A stretch of DNA of 64,000 nt from Alphaproteobacteria bacterium (lineage in GTDB: Bacteria > Pseudomonadota > Alphaproteobacteria > GCA-2731375), in contig JADHTB010000002.1 in NCBI GenBank assembly GCA_016776605.1, forward strand, positions 318,842 to 382,841, read 5' to 3'. Shown in pieces: positions 36,895 to 45,749 of the stretch. The position numbers and the translations under genes are program-made. The first letter of the stretch is position 1; the number at the start of each line of letters is the position of its first letter. The notes under the pieces were generated by a model that did not search any database, had not been told where the DNA came from, and worked only from the letters and a program-made list of their open reading frames with translations.

Positions 36895-38066
36895 TCCGCC
36901 TTCGCCGCGCCTTGTCCGGACAGACGCAAGACCCAGAACCCTTCAACCAGAGCTAGCTGTAGGTCGCGCTGGGCCAAAGAAATCACCAGGCTATCCGTGT
37001 CACCCAGGTAATCAATGATAACCTGGGCAGCCTGACGCGAAATGCTCTGCAGTTTGATTGACCGCACCATGGCCGACGCATTCAGGCTTTGGCGTATCGA
37101 CAGCCAATCAGCCAGCCCTGACAATGGCACCTGGGCACTGAGGCTGGTGTCCGCATCGAAGCTTAATTTGGTCCGGCGTTTCCATTGTTCCAACTGGTCC
37201 ATGGCCACGCGCTGGGCCAAACGGTCCATGGCGGTATCCAGGTCTTCGGCCACCTTGACGCCATAGTCCAAAACCTCGGTGCTTTTACCACGCGGCGTAA
37301 AGCGCAACATGTTGACCTGCACCTGTGGCACGCCGCCGGCAGCCAGATCGATGCTCAGGATGGCATGGGTCACCAACACGGTATCCACGCCATAGCGCTG
37401 GGCGATGGCACGCAATTGCTCGTCACTGCCAGCCAATGCGGCTTGTGCGGCAATGGTGGTGACATCTTTCAAATCACCCTTGGGCAGCAGCAGCGGTAAT
37501 AGGGAATCGGGTGACAGATCCAGCCGCGCCCAGGCCCGGCGCCAGATATTACTATCCTCGAACAAGGATAGCGCCGCGCCTTTTTCAAATATCGGCAGGA
37601 CCAGGGTTGGTTTGGCCCGGGTCTCGGAAAAACTGAAACCGGCGCCGCGTAACAGGCGGCGTATGGCGGCGCGGTTAAAGCGCACGGTCAGGCTCGCCAA
37701 ATACCGCACGGACGAGGTTTTTTCTCCGGATACCTGCACGGCGGTGACTAGTTGTGCGATCGCCCGGTCATCGGGTTTGGGCAGTCTGGCATGGTCGGAA
37801 CGCAAGGTAATCCGCCGCAAAACCTGTTCCAGGGCCTGGCGCTGGCCGTCCAGCAACGCTAGTTTCCGAGCGGCGAGAGCCGATTTGGCGGTAACATCCA
37901 CCGCCAGGCCCCGGGCCGTGAAAACATTATCCTCTGCCGCCGCGGCAGGGCTGGCAACCGCCGCGCCCGACCCCGCCGCGCCCGGCGTCGCCGCACTTTC
38001 GGCCATGCCCGATCCTGGAAACCAGACGCAGGCGAAAAACAATATGCAAAATGCGCGATGCCACAT
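36891..38066 (-). CDS. DUF2066 domain-containing exported protein
   Basis: A 391-residue protein with a signal peptide (MWHRAFCILFFACVWFPGSGMA) and a DUF2066 domain. It includes LLDGQRQALEQVLRRITLRSD and FSFSETRAKPTLVLPIFEKG, the latter a block common in this family. An Ala/Pro-rich linker follows the signal peptide. The function is unknown. The ATG at 38066 was chosen because it gives a well-formed signal peptide; an in-frame GTG at 38108 would add 14 residues. It is the first gene of the pgsA-like/perM/hdaA operon and divergent from purM. Confidence 0.82.
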   Translation of the reverse strand: MWHRAFCILFFACVWFPGSGMAESAATPGAAGSGAAVASPAAAAEDNVFTARGLAVDVTAKSALAARKLALLDGQRQALEQVLRRITLRSDHARLPKPDDRAIAQLVTAVQVSGEKTSSVRYLASLTVRFNRAAIRRLLRGAGFSFSETRAKPTLVLPIFEKGAALSLFEDSNIWRRAWARLDLSPDSLLPLLLPKGDLKDVTTIAAQAALAGSDEQLRAIAQRYGVDTVLVTHAILSIDLAAGGVPQVQVNMLRFTPRGKSTEVLDYGVKVAEDLDTAMDRLAQRVAMDQLEQWKRRTKLSFDADTSLSAQVPLSGLADWLSIRQSLNASAMVRSIKLQSISRQAAQVIIDYLGDTDSLVISLAQRDLQLALVEGFWVLRLSGQGAAKAE

Positions 38067-38176
38067 TACAAGGTCAATCAGATGCAGTATCTTCGCCGCT
38101 ATTACCACGGCAGTGAATGTTTTAATTATAGCCTAGCGAGGGCGTCATCAACAGCTACACCTATAAAGATGCCGGT

Positions 38177-39196
38177 GTGGACATCGATGCGGGCGACCGC
38201 CTGATCGATGCCATCAAGCCCCTGGCCGCCTCCACCCGGCGTCCCGGTGCCGATGCGGTCCTGGGCGGTTTTTCCGGTTTGTTCGATTTACGGGCGGCGG
38301 GCTATCAAGATCCCTTGCTGCTGGCCGCGACCGATGGGGTCGGCACCAAGCTGAAGGTGGCCATCGCCGCCAATTGTCATGACTATGTGGGGATCGATCT
38401 GGTCGCCATGTGTGTCAATGATCTTGTGGTGCAGGGGGCCGAACCGCTGTTGTTCCTGGATTATTACGCCACCGGCAAACTTTCGGTGGCAGCGGGCACG
38501 GCTATTGTCGCCGGCATTGCCGAAGGCTGCCGGCAGGCCGGTTGCGCCCTGATCGGCGGCGAGACGGCGGAAATGCCCGGCATGTACCAGGACGGTGATT
38601 ATGATCTGGCCGGCTTTGCGGTCGGTGCGGTGGAGCGCGACGGCCTGTTGGAATTCGCCACCATCATGCCCGGTGACCTGCTGTTGGGCCTGGCTTCAAG
38701 CGGACTGCATGCAAACGGATTTTCCCTGGTTCGCCGCCTGATCGAAGACGCGGGCCATGACTACGCCGCGCCTGCCCCCTTTGCCCCGGATCTCAGTTTG
38801 GCCGATGCACTGTTACGGCCGACCAGGATCTATGTGCCGTCCTGCCTGAAAGCGGTGCGTGCCGGCCTTATCAAAGGGTTGAGCCATATTACCGGCGGCG
38901 GATTGATCGAAAATCCGCCACGCATTCTTGCCCCCGACAGCATTGCCCGCATTGACGGCAAGGCCTGGCCGATGCCGCCTCTGTTCCAATGGCTGGCCCA
39001 ATTGGGTGGGATCGAAGCCCTGGAAATGGCCCGTACCTTTAATTGCGGTATCGGCATGATCGCCGTTGTCTCGGCCGAAAACGCGGACGCCGCAACCGCG
39101 CTGTTCCAGGCGGCGGGCGAAACCGTCTGGCCTATCGGCGTTATCGCGGCGGGCGACGGCCCTGCACGGGTTGAAGTCAGCGGCCTGGTGTTTTGA
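38177..39196 (+). CDS. purM: Phosphoribosylformylglycinamidine cyclo-ligase
   Basis: PurM closes the imidazole ring to AIR in purine synthesis. The 339 residues from GTG 38177 include [31 protein letters not shown]-like text (here [14 protein letters not shown]), [21 protein letters not shown] and [14 protein letters not shown]. The codons immediately upstream (38150-38176) still encode the conserved family start NSYTYKDAG before VDIDAG, yet contain no ATG, GTG or TTG. The true start is therefore probably an unusual codon such as ATC at 38147, which has a GAGG 5 bp upstream, or the sequence has an error there. purN follows after 1 bp. Confidence 0.93.
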   Translation: MDIDAGDRLIDAIKPLAASTRRPGADAVLGGFSGLFDLRAAGYQDPLLLAATDGVGTKLKVAIAANCHDYVGIDLVAMCVNDLVVQGAEPLLFLDYYATGKLSVAAGTAIVAGIAEGCRQAGCALIGGETAEMPGMYQDGDYDLAGFAVGAVERDGLLEFATIMPGDLLLGLASSGLHANGFSLVRRLIEDAGHDYAAPAPFAPDLSLADALLRPTRIYVPSCLKAVRAGLIKGLSHITGGGLIENPPRILAPDSIARIDGKAWPMPPLFQWLAQLGGIEALEMARTFNCGIGMIAVVSAENADAATALFQAAGETVWPIGVIAAGDGPARVEVSGLVF

Positions 39197-39197
39197 T

Positions 39198-39851
39198 ATG
39201 GCCGGATACAAGATCGCCATTCTGATTTCCGGGCGTGGCAGCAACATGGCCGCGTTGATCGAGGCCTGTCAGGCAGACGGTTTCCCGGCGGAAGTGGCGC
39301 TGGTTTTGTCCAACCGGCCGGATGCCCTGGGCCTTGCCACCGCGCAGGCGGCAGGCATACCCACCCGAGTTATTGAACATGGCGCTTTTGCAAGCCGCGA
39401 AGCGTTCGATGCGGCCATGACGGAGGTTCTAACCGAGGCCGGCGTGCGCCTGATCTGTCTGGCCGGTTTCATGCGCCTGTTAAGCGCGGAATTCTGTCAA
39501 CGCTGGCGCGACAGCGTGATCAATATCCACCCGTCCCTGCTACCTGCTTTCAAGGGCATGCACGTGCATGAAAGGATGCTGGATGCAGGTGTCCGGATCG
39601 CTGGCTGCACCGTGCATTACGTCCGCCCGGCCATGGACGAAGGGCCCATTCTGGTGCAGGCCGCCGTGCCCATCGCCGCCGATGATACCCCGGATACTCT
39701 GGCCGCCCGGATCCTGGAACAGGAACACCGGATCTATCCGCTGGCCGTCCGCCTGATTGCCGAGGGGCGGGCCAGGCCGGCGGGTGGCGCGGTTGCCATA
39801 GAGAATTATAACCTGCCGACGCAATGGTTGATCAACCCGCCGCTGGAATAA
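39198..39851 (+). CDS. purN: Phosphoribosylglycinamide formyltransferase
   Basis: PurN transfers a formyl group from 10-formyl-THF to GAR, the third step of purine synthesis. The 217-residue protein has the N-terminal KIAILISGRGSNMAALIEA and the catalytic Asn-His-Asp set in INIHPSLLPAFKGMH and the later AGCTVHYVRPAMDEGPILVQ. It starts 1 bp after the purM stop, so purM and purN are translationally coupled. It is followed by a fragment of the TAGAGC repeat at 39852. Confidence 0.96.
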   Translation: MAGYKIAILISGRGSNMAALIEACQADGFPAEVALVLSNRPDALGLATAQAAGIPTRVIEHGAFASREAFDAAMTEVLTEAGVRLICLAGFMRLLSAEFCQRWRDSVINIHPSLLPAFKGMHVHERMLDAGVRIAGCTVHYVRPAMDEGPILVQAAVPIAADDTPDTLAARILEQEHRIYPLAVRLIAEGRARPAGGAVAIENYNLPTQWLINPPLE

Positions 39852-39866
39852 TCCGGAACTGCTCTA
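39852..39866 (-). repeat. Solo end fragment of the TAGAGC palindromic repeat
   Basis: TCCGGAACTGCTCTA is the exact complement of the outer 14 bases (TAGAGCAGTTCCGG) of the left end of the 264-bp element at 18531. Nothing else of that element is visible here. It is probably a decayed or end-only copy in the purN downstream gap. Confidence 0.6.
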
Positions 39867-39894
39867 GAGCCTGAGATTGTGGTAAAGTGAGGCC

Positions 39895-40485
39895 ATGACA
39901 AAGCAACAGATAATTCATGTGACGGACTATAAAAGCCCCTTTGCCTACCTGGCCAAGGATCCGGCCTATGCGTTGGAGGATGAATTCGACGTGGCCGTGG
40001 AATGGCGGCATTTTACCTTGGATATCCCATCTTTCCTTGGCGCGGTGGAAACGCGCAGCGAAACGGAATGGCGCAAAGTGCGTTATGCCTACATGGATAT
40101 GCGGCGCTGGGCTAACAAACGCGGCTTGACTGTGCGGGGGCCACGCCGGATCTATGATTCATCGCCCGCCGCCATCGGCATGCAGTATGCCCAGGCGCAG
40201 GGCGTCTTTCGCCCCTATAACGACCGCGTTTTCGAGCGCTTCTGGAACCACGAGTTGGAAGTGGATGATGTTCCCGCCCTGACGGCATTGTTGGCCGAAG
40301 TCGGCGCCGACGAAAAAGGCTTTGCCGATTACCTGCACGGTGAAGGCCGCGAACGCCACGACGCGTTGCGGCTGGAAACCGAAAAACTGGGCGTGTTCGG
40401 GGTTCCAAGCTTTGTCCTGAATGGCGAAATATTCTGGGGTTATGACCGGATGGAATTGTTGCGCGAACGTTTGCGCGAAGGGTGA
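39895..40485 (+). CDS. DsbA-fold 2-hydroxychromene-2-carboxylate isomerase-like protein
   Basis: A 196-residue thioredoxin-fold protein of the DsbA/HCCA-isomerase/kappa-GST group. It lacks a CxxC motif, and the N-terminal TDYKSPFAYLAKDPAY has the active-site Ser of isomerases instead. FGVPSFVLNGEIFWGYDRMELL is the cis-Pro block. Members use glutathione to isomerise aromatic breakdown products. A GTGAGG box precedes the ATG. Five bases separate it from a fumarylacetoacetate hydrolase-family gene, so the two may act in sequence on an aromatic or maleyl-type intermediate (inference). Confidence 0.86.
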   Translation: MTKQQIIHVTDYKSPFAYLAKDPAYALEDEFDVAVEWRHFTLDIPSFLGAVETRSETEWRKVRYAYMDMRRWANKRGLTVRGPRRIYDSSPAAIGMQYAQAQGVFRPYNDRVFERFWNHELEVDDVPALTALLAEVGADEKGFADYLHGEGRERHDALRLETEKLGVFGVPSFVLNGEIFWGYDRMELLRERLREG

Positions 40486-40489
40486 CCAT

Positions 40490-41518
40490 ATGAAGCTTGC
40501 CTCGTTGAAATCAGGCCGCGACGGCCAGCTACTTGTGGTCAGCAATGATCTCGACCGTGCTGTCGCCGCACCTGACATTGCCCCTAACTTGCAGGCGGCC
40601 CTGGACGATTGGCGGAATTTGGCGCCGCGACTGGCGGAACTGAGCAAAATTCTGACCGCCGGCCAAGCCAGAGGCGCCTTTGATCTGGATCCGGCCGATC
40701 TGGCCTCGCCCCTGCCCCGCGCCTATCAGTGGGCCGACGGCAGCGCTTACGTCAATCATGTGGAACTGGTGCGCCGGGCCCGTGGGGCCGAAATGCCGGC
40801 CAGTTTCTGGACCGATCCATTGATCTATCAGGGCGGTTCCGACAGCTTTATCGGACCCTATGATCCCATTGCCGTGGCCTCGGAAGATTGGGGCATTGAT
40901 TTCGAGGCGGAGGTCGCCGTCATCGTCGACGATGTCCCCATGGGGGTTCCCGTGGCCCAGGCCGGCCAGCACATACAGTTGGTTATGCTGGTCAACGATG
41001 TTTCCCTGCGCGCGCTGATACCTGGCGAATTGGGTAAGGGTTTCGGATTTTTCCATGGCAAGCCGTCCACCGCTTTTTCTCCGGTCGCCGTAACGCCGGA
41101 TGAATTAGGTTCGGCCTGGGATGGCGGCCGCCTGCACTTGCCGATTTTTTGCGATCTGAATGGAGAGCCGTTTGGCCGCGCCAATGCCGGCGTCGATATG
41201 ACCTTCGATTTCCCGACCTTGATCGCGCATGCCGCCAAAACCCGGCCCTTATGCGCCGGCACCATTATCGGTTCGGGCACGGTCTCCAACAAACAGGATG
41301 CCCAAAATGATGCTGGAAATGGCTCCGCGCTGGCGGATGGCGGGGTGGGCTATTCCTGTATTGCCGAACTGCGGATGCTGGAAACCATTCAGGATGGGGC
41401 GGCAAAGACGCCCTTCATGTCATTTGGCGACCATATTCACATTGAAATGCCGGATGCCGACGGCAACACCATTTTCGGCGCTATCGATCAGGAAGTTGTC
41501 CGTTACGAGGCGCCTTGA
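40490..41518 (+). CDS. Fumarylacetoacetate hydrolase family protein
   Basis: A 342-residue FAH-fold hydrolase. The metal-binding region is seen in DWGIDFEAEVAVIVDDVPMG with the paired Glu. GKGFGFFHGKPSTAFSPVAV and GTIIGSGTVSNKQ are other conserved parts. It is closer to the long two-domain (FAH-like) form than to short isomerase/decarboxylases. It probably cleaves a beta-diketone acid in aromatic catabolism. The start at 40490 has AAGGGTG upstream. Its 3' end overlaps the convergent PhyH gene by 16 bp. Confidence 0.88.
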   Translation: MKLASLKSGRDGQLLVVSNDLDRAVAAPDIAPNLQAALDDWRNLAPRLAELSKILTAGQARGAFDLDPADLASPLPRAYQWADGSAYVNHVELVRRARGAEMPASFWTDPLIYQGGSDSFIGPYDPIAVASEDWGIDFEAEVAVIVDDVPMGVPVAQAGQHIQLVMLVNDVSLRALIPGELGKGFGFFHGKPSTAFSPVAVTPDELGSAWDGGRLHLPIFCDLNGEPFGRANAGVDMTFDFPTLIAHAAKTRPLCAGTIIGSGTVSNKQDAQNDAGNGSALADGGVGYSCIAELRMLETIQDGAAKTPFMSFGDHIHIEMPDADGNTIFGAIDQEVVRYEAP

Positions 41519-42339
41519 GGCCAGACTCTCGGGAACATTTCACAGTCCATTACATCGCCGGGCCTGAGGCCGTGGCCCTCGATCGGGGGTGAGATTTGTC
41601 CAACCCTGCCGGCATAGCGGGTATCCTCGCCCAGCCAGCGCGTGGCATAGGCACGGCGGCGGCCCTGGGGTGATGGGTTGCCCGGCGCCCCATGCACGGT
41701 CAGGCCGTGGAAGAATATGCAATCGCCCAATTCAAGGTCCCAGGACAACAAGTCGTATTGGCCCCGTTGCGCCTCGAAATCCGGCGCCGTCTCGAACCGG
41801 CTGTCTTGCACCTGTAGTTCGGGATTGCCGGATTTGAAAAACTGCGGCGCGAACCAGCGGTCCCAACGGTGGGAGCCGGCGATATATTCCACGCAGATTT
41901 CCTTGGGCACGGGATCAAGAGGCAGCCAGATGGAACCGACCATCCAGCCGTCCACGGGATAATAGGGTTGGTCGTGATGCCAGGGCGTCTTTTCCGCCGT
42001 TCCCGGTTCCTTCACCAGCAGATGGTCATGGTAATAATTGACCGCCCCGGCACCCATCATGCGGGCGGCAATGGCGCCGCCTGGCCCTTCAAAGGCAAAC
42101 CGCCGGGCCTGTTCCCAACGGCGCCATAATTGAAAATCCACGAAGAACTCGCCGGCGCCCCCAGGTGGCGTATTGTAGCGCACCATGGGCCCCGGCGCGG
42201 CCTTGTCCGCTTCCACCGCCTGGGACAGCAATTCGATCCAATCAAGATCGAACAGGCCCTTTAACAGCACCGCGCCGTCGCGCTCATAAGCGGCGACTTC
42301 CTGCTCGCTTATGGCCCGCAGCGGTTCACGGTGAAGCAT
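41503..42339 (-). CDS. Phytanoyl-CoA dioxygenase (PhyH) family protein
   Basis: A 278-residue Fe(II)/2OG oxygenase of the PhyH group. The first metal ligands are in WHHDQPYYPVDGWMVG (H-x-D). The distal His lies in FFHGLTVHGAPGNPS, followed by the 2OG-anchoring Arg of RRRAYATRWLGEDTRY. Bacterial members hydroxylate varied small molecules (ectoine, mitomycin-type and others); the substrate is unknown. It is 15 bp downstream of ndk on the same strand. Confidence 0.9.
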   Translation of the reverse strand: MLHREPLRAISEQEVAAYERDGAVLLKGLFDLDWIELLSQAVEADKAAPGPMVRYNTPPGGAGEFFVDFQLWRRWEQARRFAFEGPGGAIAARMMGAGAVNYYHDHLLVKEPGTAEKTPWHHDQPYYPVDGWMVGSIWLPLDPVPKEICVEYIAGSHRWDRWFAPQFFKSGNPELQVQDSRFETAPDFEAQRGQYDLLSWDLELGDCIFFHGLTVHGAPGNPSPQGRRRAYATRWLGEDTRYAGRVGQISPPIEGHGLRPGDVMDCEMFPRVWPQGAS

Positions 42340-42354
42340 GCCATGGGACCTTGC

Positions 42355-42777
42355 TTAGCCGACGATCTCGGTTTCCGCGAACCAGTAGGAGATTTCCTCG
42401 GCCGCCGTTTCCGGTGCATCGGAGCCATGTACCGAATTGGCCTCGATATTCTCGGCGAAGTCCTTGCGGATTGTACCCGCGGCCGCCTCTGCCGGGTTGG
42501 TAGCGCCCATCACTTCGCGGTTCTTGGCGATGGCGTCTTCACCCTCCAGAACCTGAACCACGACCGGGCCGGAGGTCATGAAAGTGCACAAGTCGTTGAA
42601 AAACGGCCGCTCTTTGTGCACGCCGTAAAACCCCTCGGCCTGGGCCCGGGTCATCATAAGCCGCTTTGAGGCGATGATGCGCAAGCCGGCCGCTTCAAAA
42701 CGGGCGGCAATCTGCCCGGTCAGGTTACGGCGGGTGGCGTCGGGTTTAATAATCGAAAAAGTGCGTTGGATAGCCAT
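42355..42777 (-). CDS. ndk: Nucleoside diphosphate kinase
   Basis: Ndk equilibrates nucleoside tri- and diphosphates through a phosphohistidine. The 140-residue length is standard. [35 protein letters not shown] and the active-site [15 protein letters not shown] (His phospho-acceptor) are all present. The start at 42777 is the family start, though the frame is open further upstream. It is divergent from the ABC-F gene, with ~100 bp between. Confidence 0.97.
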   Translation of the reverse strand: MAIQRTFSIIKPDATRRNLTGQIAARFEAAGLRIIASKRLMMTRAQAEGFYGVHKERPFFNDLCTFMTSGPVVVQVLEGEDAIAKNREVMGATNPAEAAAGTIRKDFAENIEANSVHGSDAPETAAEEISYWFAETEIVG

Positions 42778-42876
42778 GGCTGAGAGTTTTCCTTGTCCCG
42801 GAACAGAAAAAAAGAATTTTGCGGGCGGTTTATATCGGCTTCGCATCTACCCCGCAACCGTGCTAGATAGCGCGCC

Positions 42877-44745
42877 ATGCTACACATCAATGATCTAACA
42901 TACCGCATCGGCGGGCGGGATATTCTGAACAACGCCTCGGTCCACGTACCGGCCGGCCACAAGGTCGGCGTGGTTGGCCGTAATGGCGCCGGCAAAAGTA
43001 CTCTGTTAAACCTGATCCTGGGCAATATACACGGTGATGGCGGCAGTATTAGCCTGGCCCGCCGGGCTCGCCTGGGCATGGTGGCGCAAGAGGCGCCAGG
43101 TGGTCCGCAAACCTTATTAGACAATGTTTTGGAGGCGGATACCGAACGCGCGGCCCTATTGGCGGAGGCCGATACCGCCACCGCGCCGGAGCGGATCGGA
43201 GAAATCCATCAACGCCTGCTGGATATCGAGGCCCACTCCGCCCCAGCCCGCGCCGCCGCCATTTTGGCCGGCCTGGGCTTTGACGAGGCGGCCCAGGGCC
43301 GACCCCTGTCGGAATTTTCGGGCGGTTGGCGTATGCGGGTGGCCTTGGCGGCTGTTTTGTTTGCCGCGCCGGATTTGTTGCTGCTGGATGAGCCGACCAA
43401 CTATCTGGATTTGGAAGGCACCTTGTGGCTGGAAGATTTTCTGCGCCGCTATCCCCGTACGGTGTTGCTGGTCAGCCATGACAGGGATCTGTTGAACAAC
43501 GCCGTTACCGCCATATTGCACGTGGATCACGGCGCTCTGACCTTATATCGCGGCGGCTATGACACTTTCGAGGCGACCCGGCGCGAACGGCAGGAGCAAC
43601 AGGAACGCCTGCGGCAACGCCAGGACGCCGCGCGCCAGCACATGCAGGCCTTCGTCGACCGCTTCCGCTATCAGGCCAACAAGGCGCGCCAGGCACAAAG
43701 CCGTCTAAAGGCGTTGAGCCGTATGCAGCCAATTGCCGAGGCAGCAGCGGACCCATCAGTCAATTTCCGCTTTCCCGTGCCCGATGAATTGCGTTCGCCA
43801 ATTGTCAGCCTGGATCGGGCGGCGGCCGGCTATGAAGACGGGGTGCCTATTCTTTCGGGTCTGGATTTGCGGATTGACGGCAAGGACCGCATTGCCCTGT
43901 TGGGGCGCAACGGCAACGGCAAATCCACCCTGGCGAAACTGATCGAAGGCCGGCTGGAGCCCATGGCGGGCGAAATCCGCCGCAGCGGCAAGCTGCGAAC
44001 CGGCTTTTTTACCCAGCATCTGATCGAGGATTTGCAGCCTGAGGACACACCCGTCGCCCATTTACAGCGCCTTTTGCCCGATCTGAAAGAGCCCGCCCTG
44101 CGCGCCCGCCTGGGCACCTTTGGCCTGATCCAGGACAAGGCGGAGACCAAGGTGCAGCATCTATCAGGCGGCGAACGGGCCCGTCTGGTTCTGGCGCTGA
44201 TCACCGCCAAAGCACCGCATCTGTTGATCCTGGACGAACCCACCAACCATCTGGACGTGGATGCCCGCCAGGCCCTGGTACAGGCCTTGAACGACTTCCC
44301 CGGCGCCGTGCTGCTGATTAGCCATGACCGTCATTTGCTGGAATTGACCACGGACCGGTTATGGCTGGTGGCGGACGGCAAGGTGAGCCCGTGGGAAGGC
44401 GACATAGACGATTATCGCCGCATGTCCCTGCGTAGCGAGGGGCCGAAGGACGGCAATCAAGGATCGGAAAAAGACCGGCGTGCGGCGCGGCGCGCCAATG
44501 CCCAGGCCCGCCAACGCCTTGCCCCTTTGCGCAAAGTCGTCAAGGATGCGGAACAAAAAATGACTAAATTGCAGGCTGAACATCAGCGCATTGCCCAGGC
44601 ACTGGCCGATCCCACCTTATACCAGGGCGCTCCTGACAAGCTGGCCAACCTGAACCAGAAACGGTCGCAAACGGAAAAAGCCATTGCCGAGGCAGAAACC
44701 ATATGGATGGCGGCGGAAGAGGAACTGGAAGCGGCCAAGGTTTAG
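42877..44745 (+). CDS. ABC-F family ATP-binding protein
   Basis: A 622-residue soluble protein with two tandem ABC domains and no membrane part. Walker A motifs are GRNGAGKSTLLNL and GRNGNGKSTLAKL. Signatures are SGGWRMRVALA and LSGGERARLVLAL. Both Walker B regions (LLLLDEPTNYLDLEG, LLILDEPTNHLDVDA) keep the catalytic Glu. A P-site tRNA-interaction linker and a C-terminal coiled coil (~residue 550 on, KDAEQKMTKLQAEHQ) are present, as in Uup/YheS-type ribosome-associated factors. Its stop codon TAG is the first three bases of the repeat at 44743. Confidence 0.93.
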   Translation: MLHINDLTYRIGGRDILNNASVHVPAGHKVGVVGRNGAGKSTLLNLILGNIHGDGGSISLARRARLGMVAQEAPGGPQTLLDNVLEADTERAALLAEADTATAPERIGEIHQRLLDIEAHSAPARAAAILAGLGFDEAAQGRPLSEFSGGWRMRVALAAVLFAAPDLLLLDEPTNYLDLEGTLWLEDFLRRYPRTVLLVSHDRDLLNNAVTAILHVDHGALTLYRGGYDTFEATRRERQEQQERLRQRQDAARQHMQAFVDRFRYQANKARQAQSRLKALSRMQPIAEAAADPSVNFRFPVPDELRSPIVSLDRAAAGYEDGVPILSGLDLRIDGKDRIALLGRNGNGKSTLAKLIEGRLEPMAGEIRRSGKLRTGFFTQHLIEDLQPEDTPVAHLQRLLPDLKEPALRARLGTFGLIQDKAETKVQHLSGGERARLVLALITAKAPHLLILDEPTNHLDVDARQALVQALNDFPGAVLLISHDRHLLELTTDRLWLVADGKVSPWEGDIDDYRRMSLRSEGPKDGNQGSEKDRRAARRANAQARQRLAPLRKVVKDAEQKMTKLQAEHQRIAQALADPTLYQGAPDKLANLNQKRSQTEKAIAEAETIWMAAEEELEAAKV

Positions 44746-44846
44746 AGCAATTTTCAATTAATTGAAGTCGATTTCGCGACTTAATTGGTTGATTCAATGG
44801 CTCGGTTTTTTAAGAGTCTGAGCGCATTTTCTTCGAATGCGCTCTA
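44743..44846. repeat. 104-bp palindromic repeat with TAGAGC...GCTCTA ends
   Basis: The ends are TAGAGCAATTTT and GAATGCGCTCTA. Two internal hairpins are visible: AAGTCG-ATTTCG-CGACTT (44765-44782) and GAGCGCATT-TTCTTCG-AATGCGCTC (44820-44844). The left TAG is the stop codon of the ABC-F gene. The right end, read on the minus strand, gives TAG as the stop of the RmlD-like gene. It shares its outer hexamer with the 264-bp element at 18531. Confidence 0.75.
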
Positions 44847-44853
44847 GTTTTTT
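44820..44853 (+). terminator. Rho-independent terminator of the ABC-F gene inside the repeat
   Basis: A 9-bp stem (GAGCGCATT/AATGCGCTC) with a 7-nt loop is followed by TAG and six T (44848-44853). It works on the plus strand; the minus-strand side carries A-runs instead, so the sugar operon ending here lacks an obvious intrinsic terminator. Confidence 0.7.
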
Positions 44854-45749
44854 ATATCTGCCAGGCGCGAGAGGATGGCTTTAGCGGTTGTTTCGAATTC
44901 CGGCGCGGCCACACCCCAGCGCGATTGCTCCACCTTCATTTCCAAGCTTGTATAACGCGGCCGGGCGGCGGCCGGCATAGCGGCGGCCTCGCATGATATC
45001 GCCTGAACCAGGGCCGGGTCGCAGCCCATGCTGGCCGCTAGAATATCCGCCAGCTCCACGTAAGTACGGTCTTCATCGCCGGTGCAATGATAGATGCCCG
45101 CCGCGCGCTCGTCAGCGATATGCACCGCGATCCGAGCCACCAGATCGACGGTCACCGGCGCCAGATACAAATCATTAAAGGGCGTGATGGATTTTCCCAG
45201 CGCCAGCGCCCTGGCCCAGCCAGTCAATAATTCCAGGCCCGGCTCCAGCACCTTGCTCAGGCGCAGAATAGCGCCTTTGTCTCCCAAGGCCAGGATGCCG
45301 GCCTCGGCGGCGGCCTTTTGCCGGCCGTAGGCACAGGCGGGAGATGGATTATCATAGCGGTCACGCAGAGGCAGCGTGCCGTCAAACACCTTGTCGCTGG
45401 ATAGCAACATGACGTGACTGCCCTGCCCGGCCATGTGGTTGGCAACCGCCAGGGTGCCTGTAACGTTGATGCGCTGAGTGGTTGCCGGATCAACCTCGCA
45501 ATCGCCGATACGGGCAACGGCGGCCGCCAGAATGACCATGTCGGCGCCGGGGAGAACCAGATTGGGGAGATCGAGATTGGGGACAGCGAGATCCAGATAG
45601 GGATGGGCGCCATCGACCTGCTCCCGGCGCCGGGTCGTAGCCTGTACCTGCCAGCCCTGATCCCTGAAATGACCGGCCAGGGCGGCGCCAACCATGCTGT
45701 CAGCGCCGACGATCAGAAGGCGTTTTGTCTCAGACCCGCCGTTTGCCAC
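44844..45749 (-). CDS. RmlD-like NAD(P)-dependent sugar nucleotide reductase/epimerase
   Basis: A 301-residue extended SDR protein of the dTDP-4-dehydrorhamnose reductase (RmlD) type. The Rossmann motif is LLIVGADSMVGAALAGHF, with NVTGTLAVANHMAGQG and the catalytic-type region YDNPSPACAYGRQKAAAE (Tyr-x3-Lys). It would reduce or epimerise a keto sugar nucleotide. The GTG at 45749 was chosen by homology; a longer start at 45809 lies inside the upstream methyltransferase. It is the last gene of the sugar cluster, and its stop codon comes from the palindromic repeat. Confidence 0.82.
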   Translation of the reverse strand: MANGGSETKRLLIVGADSMVGAALAGHFRDQGWQVQATTRRREQVDGAHPYLDLAVPNLDLPNLVLPGADMVILAAAVARIGDCEVDPATTQRINVTGTLAVANHMAGQGSHVMLLSSDKVFDGTLPLRDRYDNPSPACAYGRQKAAAEAGILALGDKGAILRLSKVLEPGLELLTGWARALALGKSITPFNDLYLAPVTVDLVARIAVHIADERAAGIYHCTGDEDRTYVELADILAASMGCDPALVQAISCEAAAMPAAARPRYTSLEMKVEQSRWGVAAPEFETTAKAILSRLADIKN

